NCBI RefSeq assembly: GCF_000805675.1
Contig: NZ_JSEF01000019.1
Coordinates: 1 to 48,458, forward strand
Length of the DNA: 48,458 nucleotides
DNA from: Corynebacterium minutissimum
GTDB taxonomy: Bacteria; Actinomycetota; Actinomycetes; Mycobacteriales; Mycobacteriaceae
Reading direction: 5' to 3'
Both the position numbers and the translations under genes were made by a program. Position 1 is the stretch's first letter. Every line of letters starts with the position of its first letter. This document shows positions 38,724 to 47,127 of this stretch, in pieces. The notes beneath the pieces are model-generated. The model ran no database searches. It worked only from the letters and a program-made list of their open reading frames with translations, and had not been told where the DNA came from.

Positions 38724-38906
38724 ATGGATCTTTCTTTCATTGGCGACCAGCTCGGTAACTTCGCTGATTTCGCTGAGGGTGTCAAGAAGCTCTTCGGCGG
38801 CTTCGCTAAGGCTTTCGACATCATCGCTGGCGCTGCTACCGCTGACTCTTTCGAGGTAGCTCCGGACACCTCCGGCCTCGAGGGTCTGTCCTCCACCGCT
38901 GAGTAA
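38724..38906 (+). CDS. porH: PorH, small mycomembrane channel protein
   Basis: A 60-residue acidic helical protein without a signal peptide, starting MDLSFIGDQLGNF, as PorH of C. glutamicum starts MDLS. An amphipathic helix covers about 5-38 and the tail is acidic. Ser56 falls in GLSSTAE at the position reported to be O-mycoloylated in C. glutamicum PorH. With PorA it forms an oligomeric cation-type pore in the outer membrane. ATAGGAGAC precedes the ATG. The location between groEL2 and ppk2 is the known por locus. Confidence 0.88.
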   Translation: MDLSFIGDQLGNFADFAEGVKKLFGGFAKAFDIIAGAATADSFEVAPDTSGLEGLSSTAE

Positions 38907-38964
38907 GACTCTCGCGCCTTAGTGCGCACTGAACACACACACTTTCAATCTAAGGAGATTCACA

Positions 38965-39069
38965 ATGGAACTGCTTTCCTCCACCGGCATCCTCGGCACC
39001 ATCCTGTCCGTTCTGTACAACCTGGGTGACGCTGCCAAGGGCGCTTCCAAGCTGATCGGCCTGCTCTAA
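38965..39069 (+). CDS. porA: PorA-like micro-protein, partner of PorH
   Basis: A 34-residue protein, MELLSSTGILGTILSVLYNL followed by a Gly/Ala/Lys part and the end SKLIGLL. It is shorter than the 45-residue C. glutamicum PorA but ends with the same LIGLL-type tail and has Ser at position 15, the mycoloylated residue of that protein. TAAGGAGATT is a strong ribosome site 4-5 nt before the ATG, and the gene sits 58 bp after porH and before a terminator. Expected in the mycomembrane pore with PorH; such pairs need both partners. Below the size limit of usual gene finders. Confidence 0.8.
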   Translation: MELLSSTGILGTILSVLYNLGDAAKGASKLIGLL

Positions 39070-39100
39070 GCAGCACGCTGTTCACACAGAACTAAGCGTT

Positions 39101-39136
39101 AAACCCCGCTCCCCACGATGGGCGAGCGGGGTTTCT
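39101..39136 (+). terminator. terminator after porA
   Basis: AAACCCCGCTC (39101-39111) pairs with GAGCGGGGTTT (39124-39134); TCTC follows. It ends the porH-porA operon. Confidence 0.85.
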
Positions 39137-39260
39137 CATGTTTTAGGCCTGTTGGCGGGATACGCCGGTGTGGCGAAGCAAACGGGGCTGTTCTTCCGAA
39201 AGTGGGGGTAAATGGGGCGGCTACAGAAAGATTTACTCAGCCAGATGTCTGGTTCATAGA

Positions 39261-39266
39261 TAGAAT
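39261..39266 (+). promoter_or_regulatory. -10-like hexamer for leaderless ppk2
   Basis: TAGAAT, an excellent -10, lies exactly 7 nt before ATG 39274, and 1 nt before the alternative ATG 39268, which it therefore rules out. Confidence 0.6.
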
Positions 39267-39273
39267 TATGGGC

Positions 39274-40173
39274 ATGGCTGACATTAAAGACGACGAACTC
39301 CCCGAGATCGACCTCGCCCAGACCGACGGCTACGTCGTTGACGACTCTGATGAAGACGATCCTGCGCTGATCATGCCGGATGGCTCGCCCGTCGAGACCT
39401 GGCGTGAGAACTACCCGTACGAGGAGCGCATGACGCGCGACGAGTATGAGACGATTAAGCGCGCCCTGCAGATCGAGCTGCTGAAATGGCAGAACTGGAC
39501 CAAGGAAACTGGTCAGCGCCACATCATTATCTTTGAGGGTCGCGACGCTGCCGGTAAGGGCGGCACCATCAAGCGCTTCAATGAGCACCTTAACCCGCGT
39601 GGTGCCCGCACCGTAGCGCTGGAGAAGCCCTCCCCGCGTGAGTCCACCTCGTGGTACTTCCAGCGCTACATTCAGCACTTCCCGTCGGGCGGCGAAATCG
39701 TCTTCTTCGACCGCTCCTGGTACAACCGCTCCGGTGTTGAGCGCGTCATGGGTTTCTGCACCGAGTCCCAGCACGCAGAGTTCCTCCGCGAGGTTCCCAT
39801 GCTGGAGAACATGCTTCTGGGTTCCGGTATCTCCTTGACCAAGCTGTGGTTCTCCGTGACCCGGAAGGAGCAGCGCACTCGTTTCGCTATCCGTCAGATT
39901 GACCCGGTTCGTCAATGGAAGCTGTCCCCGATGGACCTAGCTTCCCTGGATAAGTGGGATGACTACACCCGCGCGAAGGAAGAGCAGTTCCGCTACACGG
40001 ACACTGATGAGTCCCCGTGGATTACCATCAAGTCGAATGACAAGAAGCGCGCCCGCATCAACGCTATGCGCTACGTGCTCTCCAAGTTCGAGTACACCAA
40101 CAAGGATCACGAGCTGGTGGGCCAGGTCGATGACAAGATCGTGAAGCGCGGTCGCGAGCAGATTGGTGACTAG
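39274..40173 (+). CDS. ppk2: polyphosphate kinase 2
   Basis: A 299-residue PPK2-family kinase that transfers phosphate between polyphosphate and nucleoside diphosphates (GTP/ATP formation or polyP synthesis). P-loop-like FEGRDAAGKGGTIKRF (Walker A 89-97) and Walker B FFDRSWYNRSGVERV (about 145-159) are intact, and the PPK2 lid follows (VTRKEQRTRFAIRQ). The acidic N-terminus (1-60) is usual in corynebacterial forms. I chose ATG 39274 from the TAGAAT spacing; the long frame from 39118 runs through the terminator and is not real. The neighbour order porA-ppk2 matches C. glutamicum. Confidence 0.92.
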   Translation: MADIKDDELPEIDLAQTDGYVVDDSDEDDPALIMPDGSPVETWRENYPYEERMTRDEYETIKRALQIELLKWQNWTKETGQRHIIIFEGRDAAGKGGTIKRFNEHLNPRGARTVALEKPSPRESTSWYFQRYIQHFPSGGEIVFFDRSWYNRSGVERVMGFCTESQHAEFLREVPMLENMLLGSGISLTKLWFSVTRKEQRTRFAIRQIDPVRQWKLSPMDLASLDKWDDYTRAKEEQFRYTDTDESPWITIKSNDKKRARINAMRYVLSKFEYTNKDHELVGQVDDKIVKRGREQIGD

Positions 40174-40216
40174 TCACTGCGCCTAGACCGCACGTTAGCG
40201 AGTCAGGCATTAAAGA

Positions 40217-40247
40217 AGAGGCGGCAGGAATCCCTGCCGCCTCTTTG
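40217..40247 (+). terminator. terminator after ppk2
   Basis: A 12-bp stem, AGAGGCGGCAGG (40217-40228) with CCTGCCGCCTCT (40233-40244), loop AATC, then TT. Confidence 0.9.
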
Positions 40248-40342
40248 CGTATCTCCGCAGAGAAATGACGTGCAGTGAGATTAGGTGAAAAATTCATGTC
40301 AGCGTTACCGTGCCGTTGCTCAGGCAAGATATGCATTTCATT

Positions 40343-41995
40343 ATGAAAAATCATCTTCTTGCGCCTGCTGCCCTCGCTGTTGTGGGGCTGTGCACTGTAT
40401 CGCCGGTAGCGTCCGCCCAGTCGTCCTTCAGCTCTTTGTCCTCCTCGTCCAGCTCATCGTCTTCACTGTTCAAGTGGAATCTTTCCAGTAGCTCCAAGAA
40501 GTCCGAAGATGGTGCTCCGGAAGATTCAGAGGAGACTCCGTTGACACCGACGGATAACCGAGTCATCTGGCAGGAGAGCTTTGATGAGGTGGAGAATCCC
40601 GCTCGCTTTACGCACCGTATGCCGGAGGGGTGGACGTCCTCCGTCGATGGCGTGAACTCTGGTGAAGCTCGGTGGAAGGGCTGGACTACGTCAACGATCC
40701 GTGACTGGACGTGGGCTGCTGAGACGGACATGCGTCATTGGTTTACTCAAGCCCACGACAATCTGGTCATCATCGATAGCAAGCAACAGCGCCTCAATGA
40801 CACCGATGCCATGACCGCACAGTTGACTTCCCCCGACATTCCTGTGGCGGGCCAAGGTGACATCAACCTCGAGTTTGATCATCACTACCGCCAAGGAAAA
40901 GAGGGGCAAAACGCTATGGTGCAGGTCTCCTTCGATGGAGCTGCACCGCAGACTATCGCATCGTTTGACCACGATGTCTTTTCCAAACATGAGTCGCTGC
41001 CTATTGAGATCCCTGCAGGCGCGCAGTCCATGCAGGTCACGTTCACCTATGCCAACGGCAACGATGACTGGTGGTGGGCGGTGGATAACGTGGGCGTCGT
41101 CAAGCGCTTGCCTGAAGTTACCGGCAAGCCGCAGGCCATCATCGATGTGTTATCCGATGTTCAAGGCGACCCCGAAGACTATAAGGAAGCAATTGGGTTG
41201 CTCAACGCTATGGAAGATAAAGCCGGTGCGTTGGTCCTCAATGGTGACCTTGTGGATGACGGTTCCCAAGAACAGTGGGACACATTCTTGCAAGCACAGA
41301 AGGAAGCGCCGCATGCAGCGGGAACGCAGCTGTGGACTATCGGCAACCACGAGATGTACGGTCCGGAAGGCTCAGACACGTATCTGAAGCGCTTCCTTAC
41401 CTACGCAGGCCAGGACAAGCCGTGGAACGAGATTGTGGTCGACGGCGTTCCACTCATCTCTGTTAACACGGAATACTATTCCGACGTTGACCGTGGCGGA
41501 AAAGAACCGTTCCAGAGGCTGAGTGAGGAACAGTTGGAGTGGCTCGATGAACGTTTGAACTATTGGGATGAGAAGGGGACTCCGGCGCTGGTATTTAGCC
41601 ACCCTCTGCTGCCGCAGACCGTGTCCATGTCCCATTCGGCCTGGTATCAGAATGACTTTGAGGACCTTGAGGCCCTGTCCAATGTGGTGAATAAGTACAC
41701 CAACATCGTGTGGTTTAGTGGCCACAGCCATTCCTCCCTTCGGCAGAATAACTGGTGGGGTGTGCGCCGCTACGACGGCACTGGCGAGGCTGGGCGCACC
41801 GGATTCCCCGTGGTAAACACCGGCGCAATCCTCAATGAGTACCTGCCGGATGGCGATCACGACGAAAAGGTTGTCAAGGAAAAGGAAGAGGCCTCCAGCG
41901 GACTGCGGGTCAAGGTTTTCTCTGACCGCGTCCGCGTGGAGGCCTGGGATTTCAAAGCCAATGAGATTATTGATGTTGTTGACTTTGCCCGTTAA
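40343..41995 (+). CDS. secreted metallophosphoesterase with an N-terminal beta-sandwich domain
   Basis: A 550-residue exported protein. Signal peptide MKNHLLAPAALAVVGLCTVS with likely cleavage after Ala25 (PVASA-Q), then a Ser-rich linker (27-53), a putative beta-sandwich domain (about 72-255; WQESFDEVENPARFTHR, DWWWAVDNVGVV), then a calcineurin-like phosphoesterase domain (about 264-520). Metal sites: Asp272 in SDVQGD (Gln274 stands where His is usual), GDLVDD (Asp302), GNHE (334-337), His420 in FSHP and GHSH (460-463). A fully secreted or wall-associated phosphatase is likely; the substrate is unknown. I chose ATG 40343, which gives the clean signal peptide; TATGCA 7 nt before it may be its -10. 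It converges on the NRPS-like gene. Confidence 0.82.
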   Translation: MKNHLLAPAALAVVGLCTVSPVASAQSSFSSLSSSSSSSSSLFKWNLSSSSKKSEDGAPEDSEETPLTPTDNRVIWQESFDEVENPARFTHRMPEGWTSSVDGVNSGEARWKGWTTSTIRDWTWAAETDMRHWFTQAHDNLVIIDSKQQRLNDTDAMTAQLTSPDIPVAGQGDINLEFDHHYRQGKEGQNAMVQVSFDGAAPQTIASFDHDVFSKHESLPIEIPAGAQSMQVTFTYANGNDDWWWAVDNVGVVKRLPEVTGKPQAIIDVLSDVQGDPEDYKEAIGLLNAMEDKAGALVLNGDLVDDGSQEQWDTFLQAQKEAPHAAGTQLWTIGNHEMYGPEGSDTYLKRFLTYAGQDKPWNEIVVDGVPLISVNTEYYSDVDRGGKEPFQRLSEEQLEWLDERLNYWDEKGTPALVFSHPLLPQTVSMSHSAWYQNDFEDLEALSNVVNKYTNIVWFSGHSHSSLRQNNWWGVRRYDGTGEAGRTGFPVVNTGAILNEYLPDGDHDEKVVKEKEEASSGLRVKVFSDRVRVEAWDFKANEIIDVVDFAR

Positions 41996-42002
41996 CTAAT
42001 CC

Positions 42003-45000
42003 CTACTTCTTCCACGGTTCAATCGGGTTGCCCTGCCACTCGGAATTGCGAGGAACTTGGTCGCCGCGCATAACGAGGGAGCCAGGGCCGACCGTTGCGA
42101 CGCTGCCGATGACAGAGGCGGGCAGCGCCACCGAATGCGAGCCCAACGTTGCGCCGTCGCTGATGGTCACGGTGTCGAGGCTCATGACGCGGTCCTGGAA
42201 CAGGTGCGTCTGCACCACGGTGCCAGGACCCACGGAGGCGCCGGTGCCGACGGAGCACAGGTCGGTCTCCGGGAACCAGTAGGAATCAATCCATGCGCCG
42301 TGGCCAATCTTGACGCCCAGAGCGCGCAGGCCCTGATTGATTTCGCCCGCACCATAGGTGTGGACAAAGAACCACGGAGCAGCGACTGCCTCCACGAAGG
42401 TGTCCTGTAGCTCGTTGAGCCACACAAACGCCGACCATAGTGGGTGGTCGCCCGGGGTCTGCGTGCCCACGCAGATCCACTTCACGGCCACGGTAATCGT
42501 CATCGCGATGGCACCGGCCACCATGAGGACTAGTCCGCTAACTGCCCAAGCGACGGGCAGGCCGAAGGCGTCGATCAGCGCGTAGAGCGCGGCCAGCGTG
42601 CCGGCCAGCAGCATGGCTGAGGTCATCGGCGCCAGCAGGCGCATCGTCTCAATCGCACCACGGGCGGCCTTGACACCAAAGCCCGGGTTGTAGGTGAGGG
42701 ACTCGCCCTCCACACCGTCCACGTGGGCCTCCACGCGGCGCATACGCTCCGGCGGGGAACCCCACCAGTTGGCACCAGACTTGGTCTTCTTCGGTGTCGA
42801 GGAGAGCACCGCAACCAGCGAGTTCTTCGACAGCTTGCGGCCCGGGCCCGTAATACCAGAGTTGCCCACGAAGGAGCGCTTGCCCACCTTGGTCTCACCC
42901 GTAAGCATCCAGCCGCCACCAAGCTCGTAGCCACCAATCATGGTGTCATCCGCCAAGAACGCGCCGTCCTTGACCTCAGTGAGCTTAGGCACCATAACGG
43001 CCGTGGAAATCTCCACGTTCTTGCCAATCGTGGCGCCCAGGGAGCGTAGCCAGGCCGGGGTGAGCTGGGAAGCATAAATGGGGAAGAGCTGCGTGCGAGC
43101 TTCATCCATGAGACGCTCGATGGCCCACAAACGCCAGCCCGTGAAGGAACGCACTGGTGCCACACCTGGCTTGAGACCAAGCGAGAGCACGCGCACACCG
43201 AGCCAAGTCTGGAGCATGAAAGTAGCGAACGCCGCCAGGGCGCCGAGCGGTGCGAAGAAGAGGGAACCGATGAAGGGGGAGCCGTCGGTAAGCGCAATGA
43301 GGCCAACGACGACCGCCGCACCTACGGCCAGCGCCACAATGGGCTGAAGGGCCAGCAGGATGGAGGTCGCGCCATAGATGGCGACCCACCACGGGCGGCG
43401 CTTCGGGGCATGGGACGGGAAGCGGTGCTTGGTTCGCCCCACCTTCTTGGCAGGCGAACCAGACCAGCGCTGGCCGTCCTTGATCTTCTTGCGTCCCGTC
43501 ACGGTGGAGCCAGCCTCGACGTGGGCGTCCTTGCCCACGACGGTGCCCGGAAGCAACGTCGAGCGCGCACCCACACGAGCGCCTTCCTTCACCTCAATCG
43601 CCCCGACGCGCAGGATATCGCCGTCGAGCCAATATCCAGTAAGGTCCACCTCCGGCTCGATGGCAGCATGCTTACCCAAGGTGAGCAGGCCCGTAACCGG
43701 CGGCAGGGAGTGCAAGTCCACGCCGCGACCAATCTTGACGCCCAGTGCGCGGGCATAGTTGTTGACCCAGGTCGCGCCCGCGATGGAACGCGAGCCGGAA
43801 GCGTTTGCCCATCGCTCCGCAGCCCAAATGCGCAGGTGCGTCGAGCCGCCGCGCGGATACTCGCCGGGCTTAATACCGGCGGTGATAAGGCGTGCACCAA
43901 AGCCACCGATGGGGATGCGGCCTACCGGGGTTACAAAGACCACGAGGAGTACGGCAACCAGCCACCATGGCGTGGTCATGGCCCACTCCACGCCGAGCAG
44001 GTTCGCCACGTTGGAACCCAACAGCAGCCAGGCTAGCCACGTTGTGGCAGCCAGTGTCATGACGGGGATCTGGATGAGCGTCTGTGCAATGCGCGTACCA
44101 GCGCCGACGGGCTTGACCTCGCGGGCAGGCCCGGCGTCTTCGACGGATTCGGCACCAGCCAGCTGCTCTGCGAGCGAGCCCAGACGCGGGTGGTCGTAGA
44201 GGTCGCGCACGGCGACGGTGGGGAAGCGCTCGCGGATGCGGCCGACCAAGGTGGCGGCGGCCAGCGAGGTACCACCCAGGGAGAAGAAGTCAGCGTTGAC
44301 GTCGTCCACAGAAACACCGAGGGTGTCCACCCACAGCTCCGCCAGCCACTGTTCGGTCGGGTTAAGGCCATCTGCCTCAACACCTACTCCTGGCAGCGGC
44401 CATGGCAGCGCCTTCTTGTCCACCTTGCCGGAGGTGCGAATCGGCAGCTCATCCATGACGCAGATGCGCGGGACGAGGGCTGCCGGCATGGATTCTGCCA
44501 GGCGGGCATGGGCTGCCTCGTGGTCGAAACCGGTGTCCGGGTCATCCAGAGAGACATAGCCAACGAGTACGGACTCGCCGCCCGGCGTCTTCTGCACGGC
44601 CACCGCGGAGTTATATACGTTCGGCAAGGCGGCGACGTTAGCCTCGACCTCACCAAGCTCGATGCGGCGGCCACCAATCTTGACCTGGTCATCGACGCGT
44701 CCGACAAAGTACAGGCCGTCCTCTTCCAGGCGCACGTGGTCACCGGTGCGGTAGGCACGCTCCCAACCCATAGACTCCAGCGGCGCGTACTTCTCCGCGT
44801 CCTTCACCGGGTCCAGGTAGGCAGCCAGGCCCACGCCACCAATGACGAGTTCGCCCACCTCACCGACGTTGACGGGTTCGCCCTGCTTATCGACGACCAC
44901 CAGGTCCCAACCATTCAGTGGCAAACCAATCGATACCGGTTTGCCCGGCTGCATGTGCTGCGCGCAGGCCACGACGGTGGCCTCGGTAGGGCCGTAGGTA

Positions 45001-45947
45001 TTCCACATCTCGCGCTCTTCGGTGGCCAGGCGGTCCGTGAGCTCCTGGGAGCAGGCTTCGCCGCCGACGATGAGGAGACGGATATTATCCAGGGCCTCGG
45101 CGGGCCACAGGCCAGCCAAGGTCGGCACGGTAGACACCACCGTGATGTCGCGGCGAATGAGCCAGGGGCCCAAGTCCATACCGGAGCGCACGAGGGAACG
45201 CGGCGCCGGGACTAGGCAGGCGCCATGTCCCCAGGCCAGCCACATTTCCTCACAGGAGGCGTCGAAGGCCACGGACAGGCCCGCCAGCACGCGGTCATCC
45301 GGGCCGAGCGGGCCCTGCGGACTATCGGCTAGGAAGAGGGCAGCCTCAGCATCAACGAAGGCGGCCGCGGAGCGGTGGCTGACGGCGACGCCCTTGGGCT
45401 TGCCCGTCGAACCAGAAGTGAAGATGATCCACGCGGTGTCCTCCGGGCGCGGCTCCTCGAAGGGCGCGGCGTCCCCATTGAACGTGGGGCGCGCCATCGG
45501 CGCCCCACCCTCCCGCAGCATGCGGAAGCCCTCGTCGGTGAACACACCGTCGATGTCGGCCTCGCCGAAGACCATCTCGGCGCGTTCGTCGGGATCGTCG
45601 GCGTCGACAGGCACATAAGCAGCACCGGCGGCCAAGGTGGCAAGAATGGCGAGGTAGAGCTCGCGCTTGCCGGAGGTCATACGGATGCCGATGCGGTCGC
45701 CGCGGCGCACGCCGTTAGCGTGGAGCTCGGAGGCCCATGCGGAGACGTCGGCAAGCAGCTCGGCGTAGGTGAGGATCTCACCATCGTCGAGGGCCGCAGC
45801 ATCCGGGTATTGCTCCGCAGTGGTGCGCACGATGTCCCACAAGGTGCGCTCAGGCGGGGCTAGGGAGCCCAAGAGGTACTGTGCAGGGACGTTTACAGTG
45901 TCGGTCGCGAGTGCGTGGCGACCATGGCTATTTTCAGAGTCTGCCAT
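42003..45947 (-). CDS. Pls/PosA-family NRPS-like membrane protein (A-T-transmembrane-hexapeptide repeats)
   Basis: A 1314-residue protein. Adenylation domain (about 40-510): FTSGSTGKPKG, FDASCEEMW, NTYGPTEA, YRTGDHV and RTSGKVDKK. Carrier domain (about 525-600) with DFFSLGGTSLAA, the Ser for phosphopantetheine. Then about six membrane helices in three groups and left-handed beta-helix acyltransferase-like segments (VGARSTLLPGTVVGKDAHVE, and others near 1030-1080 and 1230-1290). No condensation or thioesterase domain. Related proteins include epsilon-poly-lysine synthetase-like enzymes, but most members have no known product. It follows marR with no gap (TAAATG), so MarR probably controls it. 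It likely activates one amino acid and transfers or polymerises it at the membrane. Confidence 0.87.
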   Translation of the reverse strand: MADSENSHGRHALATDTVNVPAQYLLGSLAPPERTLWDIVRTTAEQYPDAAALDDGEILTYAELLADVSAWASELHANGVRRGDRIGIRMTSGKRELYLAILATLAAGAAYVPVDADDPDERAEMVFGEADIDGVFTDEGFRMLREGGAPMARPTFNGDAAPFEEPRPEDTAWIIFTSGSTGKPKGVAVSHRSAAAFVDAEAALFLADSPQGPLGPDDRVLAGLSVAFDASCEEMWLAWGHGACLVPAPRSLVRSGMDLGPWLIRRDITVVSTVPTLAGLWPAEALDNIRLLIVGGEACSQELTDRLATEEREMWNTYGPTEATVVACAQHMQPGKPVSIGLPLNGWDLVVVDKQGEPVNVGEVGELVIGGVGLAAYLDPVKDAEKYAPLESMGWERAYRTGDHVRLEEDGLYFVGRVDDQVKIGGRRIELGEVEANVAALPNVYNSAVAVQKTPGGESVLVGYVSLDDPDTGFDHEAAHARLAESMPAALVPRICVMDELPIRTSGKVDKKALPWPLPGVGVEADGLNPTEQWLAELWVDTLGVSVDDVNADFFSLGGTSLAAATLVGRIRERFPTVAVRDLYDHPRLGSLAEQLAGAESVEDAGPAREVKPVGAGTRIAQTLIQIPVMTLAATTWLAWLLLGSNVANLLGVEWAMTTPWWLVAVLLVVFVTPVGRIPIGGFGARLITAGIKPGEYPRGGSTHLRIWAAERWANASGSRSIAGATWVNNYARALGVKIGRGVDLHSLPPVTGLLTLGKHAAIEPEVDLTGYWLDGDILRVGAIEVKEGARVGARSTLLPGTVVGKDAHVEAGSTVTGRKKIKDGQRWSGSPAKKVGRTKHRFPSHAPKRRPWWVAIYGATSILLALQPIVALAVGAAVVVGLIALTDGSPFIGSLFFAPLGALAAFATFMLQTWLGVRVLSLGLKPGVAPVRSFTGWRLWAIERLMDEARTQLFPIYASQLTPAWLRSLGATIGKNVEISTAVMVPKLTEVKDGAFLADDTMIGGYELGGGWMLTGETKVGKRSFVGNSGITGPGRKLSKNSLVAVLSSTPKKTKSGANWWGSPPERMRRVEAHVDGVEGESLTYNPGFGVKAARGAIETMRLLAPMTSAMLLAGTLAALYALIDAFGLPVAWAVSGLVLMVAGAIAMTITVAVKWICVGTQTPGDHPLWSAFVWLNELQDTFVEAVAAPWFFVHTYGAGEINQGLRALGVKIGHGAWIDSYWFPETDLCSVGTGASVGPGTVVQTHLFQDRVMSLDTVTISDGATLGSHSVALPASVIGSVATVGPGSLVMRGDQVPRNSEWQGNPIEPWKK

Positions 45948-46424
45948 TTAAGCATCACCACCTTCGGCGTCGTTGGACGCATCCGCAGCAATGATGGCCG
46001 TGGCCAGCTTGCGCAGGTGCTTGAGCTGCTTGTTGGTGGATTCGTCCAAGGCGGCGTCCTCCGCCTCCGCAACAAGCACGGCAAGCTCTTTGTGGGCCTT
46101 CGCGCCCTTCTTGGTGGAGGCAATGATCTGGCGGCGGCGGTCCTTGGCGTCGCGTTCGCGCTTGACCCAATTGCGTGACTCCAGGGAATCCAGCAGGCGC
46201 ACCATATCGGAGGCATCAATAGCCAGGGTTTCTGACAGCGCGGACTGGGAAGAAGCGGCCTCTTCCACGAGGCAAGTAAGAACCCAGTACTCGCGCAGGG
46301 TGGTCTGCTGGGTCTGCAGTGCAGCCTCGACGCCTTCGCGGGTGCGGCGGCGGAGGCGCTCCAGCTGGAAGGAGGGGGACTCCAGCAGCGCGGTAGGAAT
46401 TGCAACAGAATTTGGTGAAGTCAT
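45948..46424 (-). CDS. MarR-family transcriptional regulator
   Basis: A 158-residue winged-helix regulator. An N-terminal helix region, the DNA-recognition part SQSALSETLAIDASDMVRLL and the wing LVKRERDAKDRRR-like WVKRERDAKDRRRQI are typical of MarR. It is the first gene of the operon with the NRPS-like gene, whose ATG directly follows its stop. It likely represses this operon and responds to a small molecule. TAGAAT lies 7 nt before ATG 46424. Confidence 0.88.
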   Translation of the reverse strand: MTSPNSVAIPTALLESPSFQLERLRRRTREGVEAALQTQQTTLREYWVLTCLVEEAASSQSALSETLAIDASDMVRLLDSLESRNWVKRERDAKDRRRQIIASTKKGAKAHKELAVLVAEAEDAALDESTNKQLKHLRKLATAIIAADASNDAEGGDA

Positions 46425-46431
46425 GCCGATG

Positions 46432-46437
46432 ATTCTA
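46432..46437 (-). promoter_or_regulatory. -10-like hexamer for marR and the NRPS-like gene
   Basis: TAGAAT on the minus strand (46437-46432), 7 nt before the marR ATG; a leaderless start. The surrounding TCTAGA (46434-46439) is palindromic, but no longer operator is evident. Confidence 0.55.
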
Positions 46438-46485
46438 GATCGCCTACCGTCGCAAACCTAAATCATGGGTCGCGTCCCACTAGTT

Positions 46486-46815
46486 TTATGTGGAAGCCAA
46501 CTTTTGCACAATGAGAGTGTTGAGGGACACCCCTTCGCGCTCCGCTTCGATGGTCAGGTCTCGGTGAAGTGACTGAGGTATGCGAAGATTGAACTTCCCT
46601 GAGAAGTTGCGCTGTCCAAATGGTTCGGGGATGCGTTCGTTGTTGCGTTGCATGTCTTCGAGAGCTTCCTTGACGACGCTGCGCAACTCGGCTTCTGCGG
46701 TGGCTGCAGTGGTATCCAGCCATGACAGGGAAGGAAACTCTAGGACTGTGGCAACGAATTCTCCATCCTCTTCAGACCAGGCGGTTTGATAGGTGTATTT
46801 GTCGGCGAGGTTCAT
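46486..46815 (-). CDS. hicB: HicB antitoxin
   Basis: A 109-residue antitoxin. The N-terminal partial RNase H-like HicB fold (YTYQTAWSEEDGEFVATVLE, LRSVVKEALEDMQ) masks the toxin, and the C-terminal ribbon-helix-helix (KFNLRIPQSLHRDLTIEAE, then SLNTLIVQKLAS) binds DNA. It follows hicA by 9 bp on the same strand, the usual toxin-first order. Low G+C compared with the flanking core genes. Confidence 0.88.
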   Translation of the reverse strand: MNLADKYTYQTAWSEEDGEFVATVLEFPSLSWLDTTAATAEAELRSVVKEALEDMQRNNERIPEPFGQRNFSGKFNLRIPQSLHRDLTIEAEREGVSLNTLIVQKLAST

Positions 46816-46824
46816 GATTTACTC

Positions 46825-47085
46825 CTAAGTAAGGCGATCGATGGCGTCCAAAACCTGACGAACCTGGAATGGTTTAGCTTTCCCGTCGCGCCCTTCTTGA
46901 ATGTTGACTCGGGGGTCTCCTTGCCAAGGTGTTTTGTAAAAGATATGTGAAGTGCCTCTGCGTCTCCGTCCGGCGCCTTCTTGGCGTTCGAAGTAGAAGT
47001 CACACACGAGCTGCAGCTCGGAGAATCGGACATCGTTTCGCGAGGTTCGCATTTTCGCTAAGACTTTATCGATTTTGGAAACCAC
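46825..47085 (-). CDS. hicA: HicA toxin (mRNA interferase)
   Basis: An 86-residue toxin of the double-stranded RNA-binding fold family. The catalytic His47 is in GTSHIFYKTPW, followed by the strand-loop PRVNIQ and GKAKPFQVRQVLDAI, the HicA consensus. It cleaves mRNA when not bound by HicB. GTG 47085 is used with the -10-like TACCAT 6 nt before it; a longer or shorter start is not supported. The 86 residues are somewhat longer than the usual 60-80. Confidence 0.85.
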   Translation of the reverse strand: MVSKIDKVLAKMRTSRNDVRFSELQLVCDFYFERQEGAGRRRRGTSHIFYKTPWQGDPRVNIQEGRDGKAKPFQVRQVLDAIDRLT

Positions 47086-47091
47086 GAGTGG

Positions 47092-47112
47092 ATGGTATCA
47101 CATATGGTACCA
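47092..47112. promoter_or_regulatory. hicAB promoter with palindromic operator
   Basis: TGGTA (47093-47097) and TACCA (47108-47112) are inverted with a 10-bp gap. The minus-strand -10-like TACCAT (47097-47092) overlaps the arm. Autoregulation by the HicB RHH domain is expected to use such a site. Confidence 0.5.
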
Positions 47113-47127
47113 AATCGAAAGGGGGCG

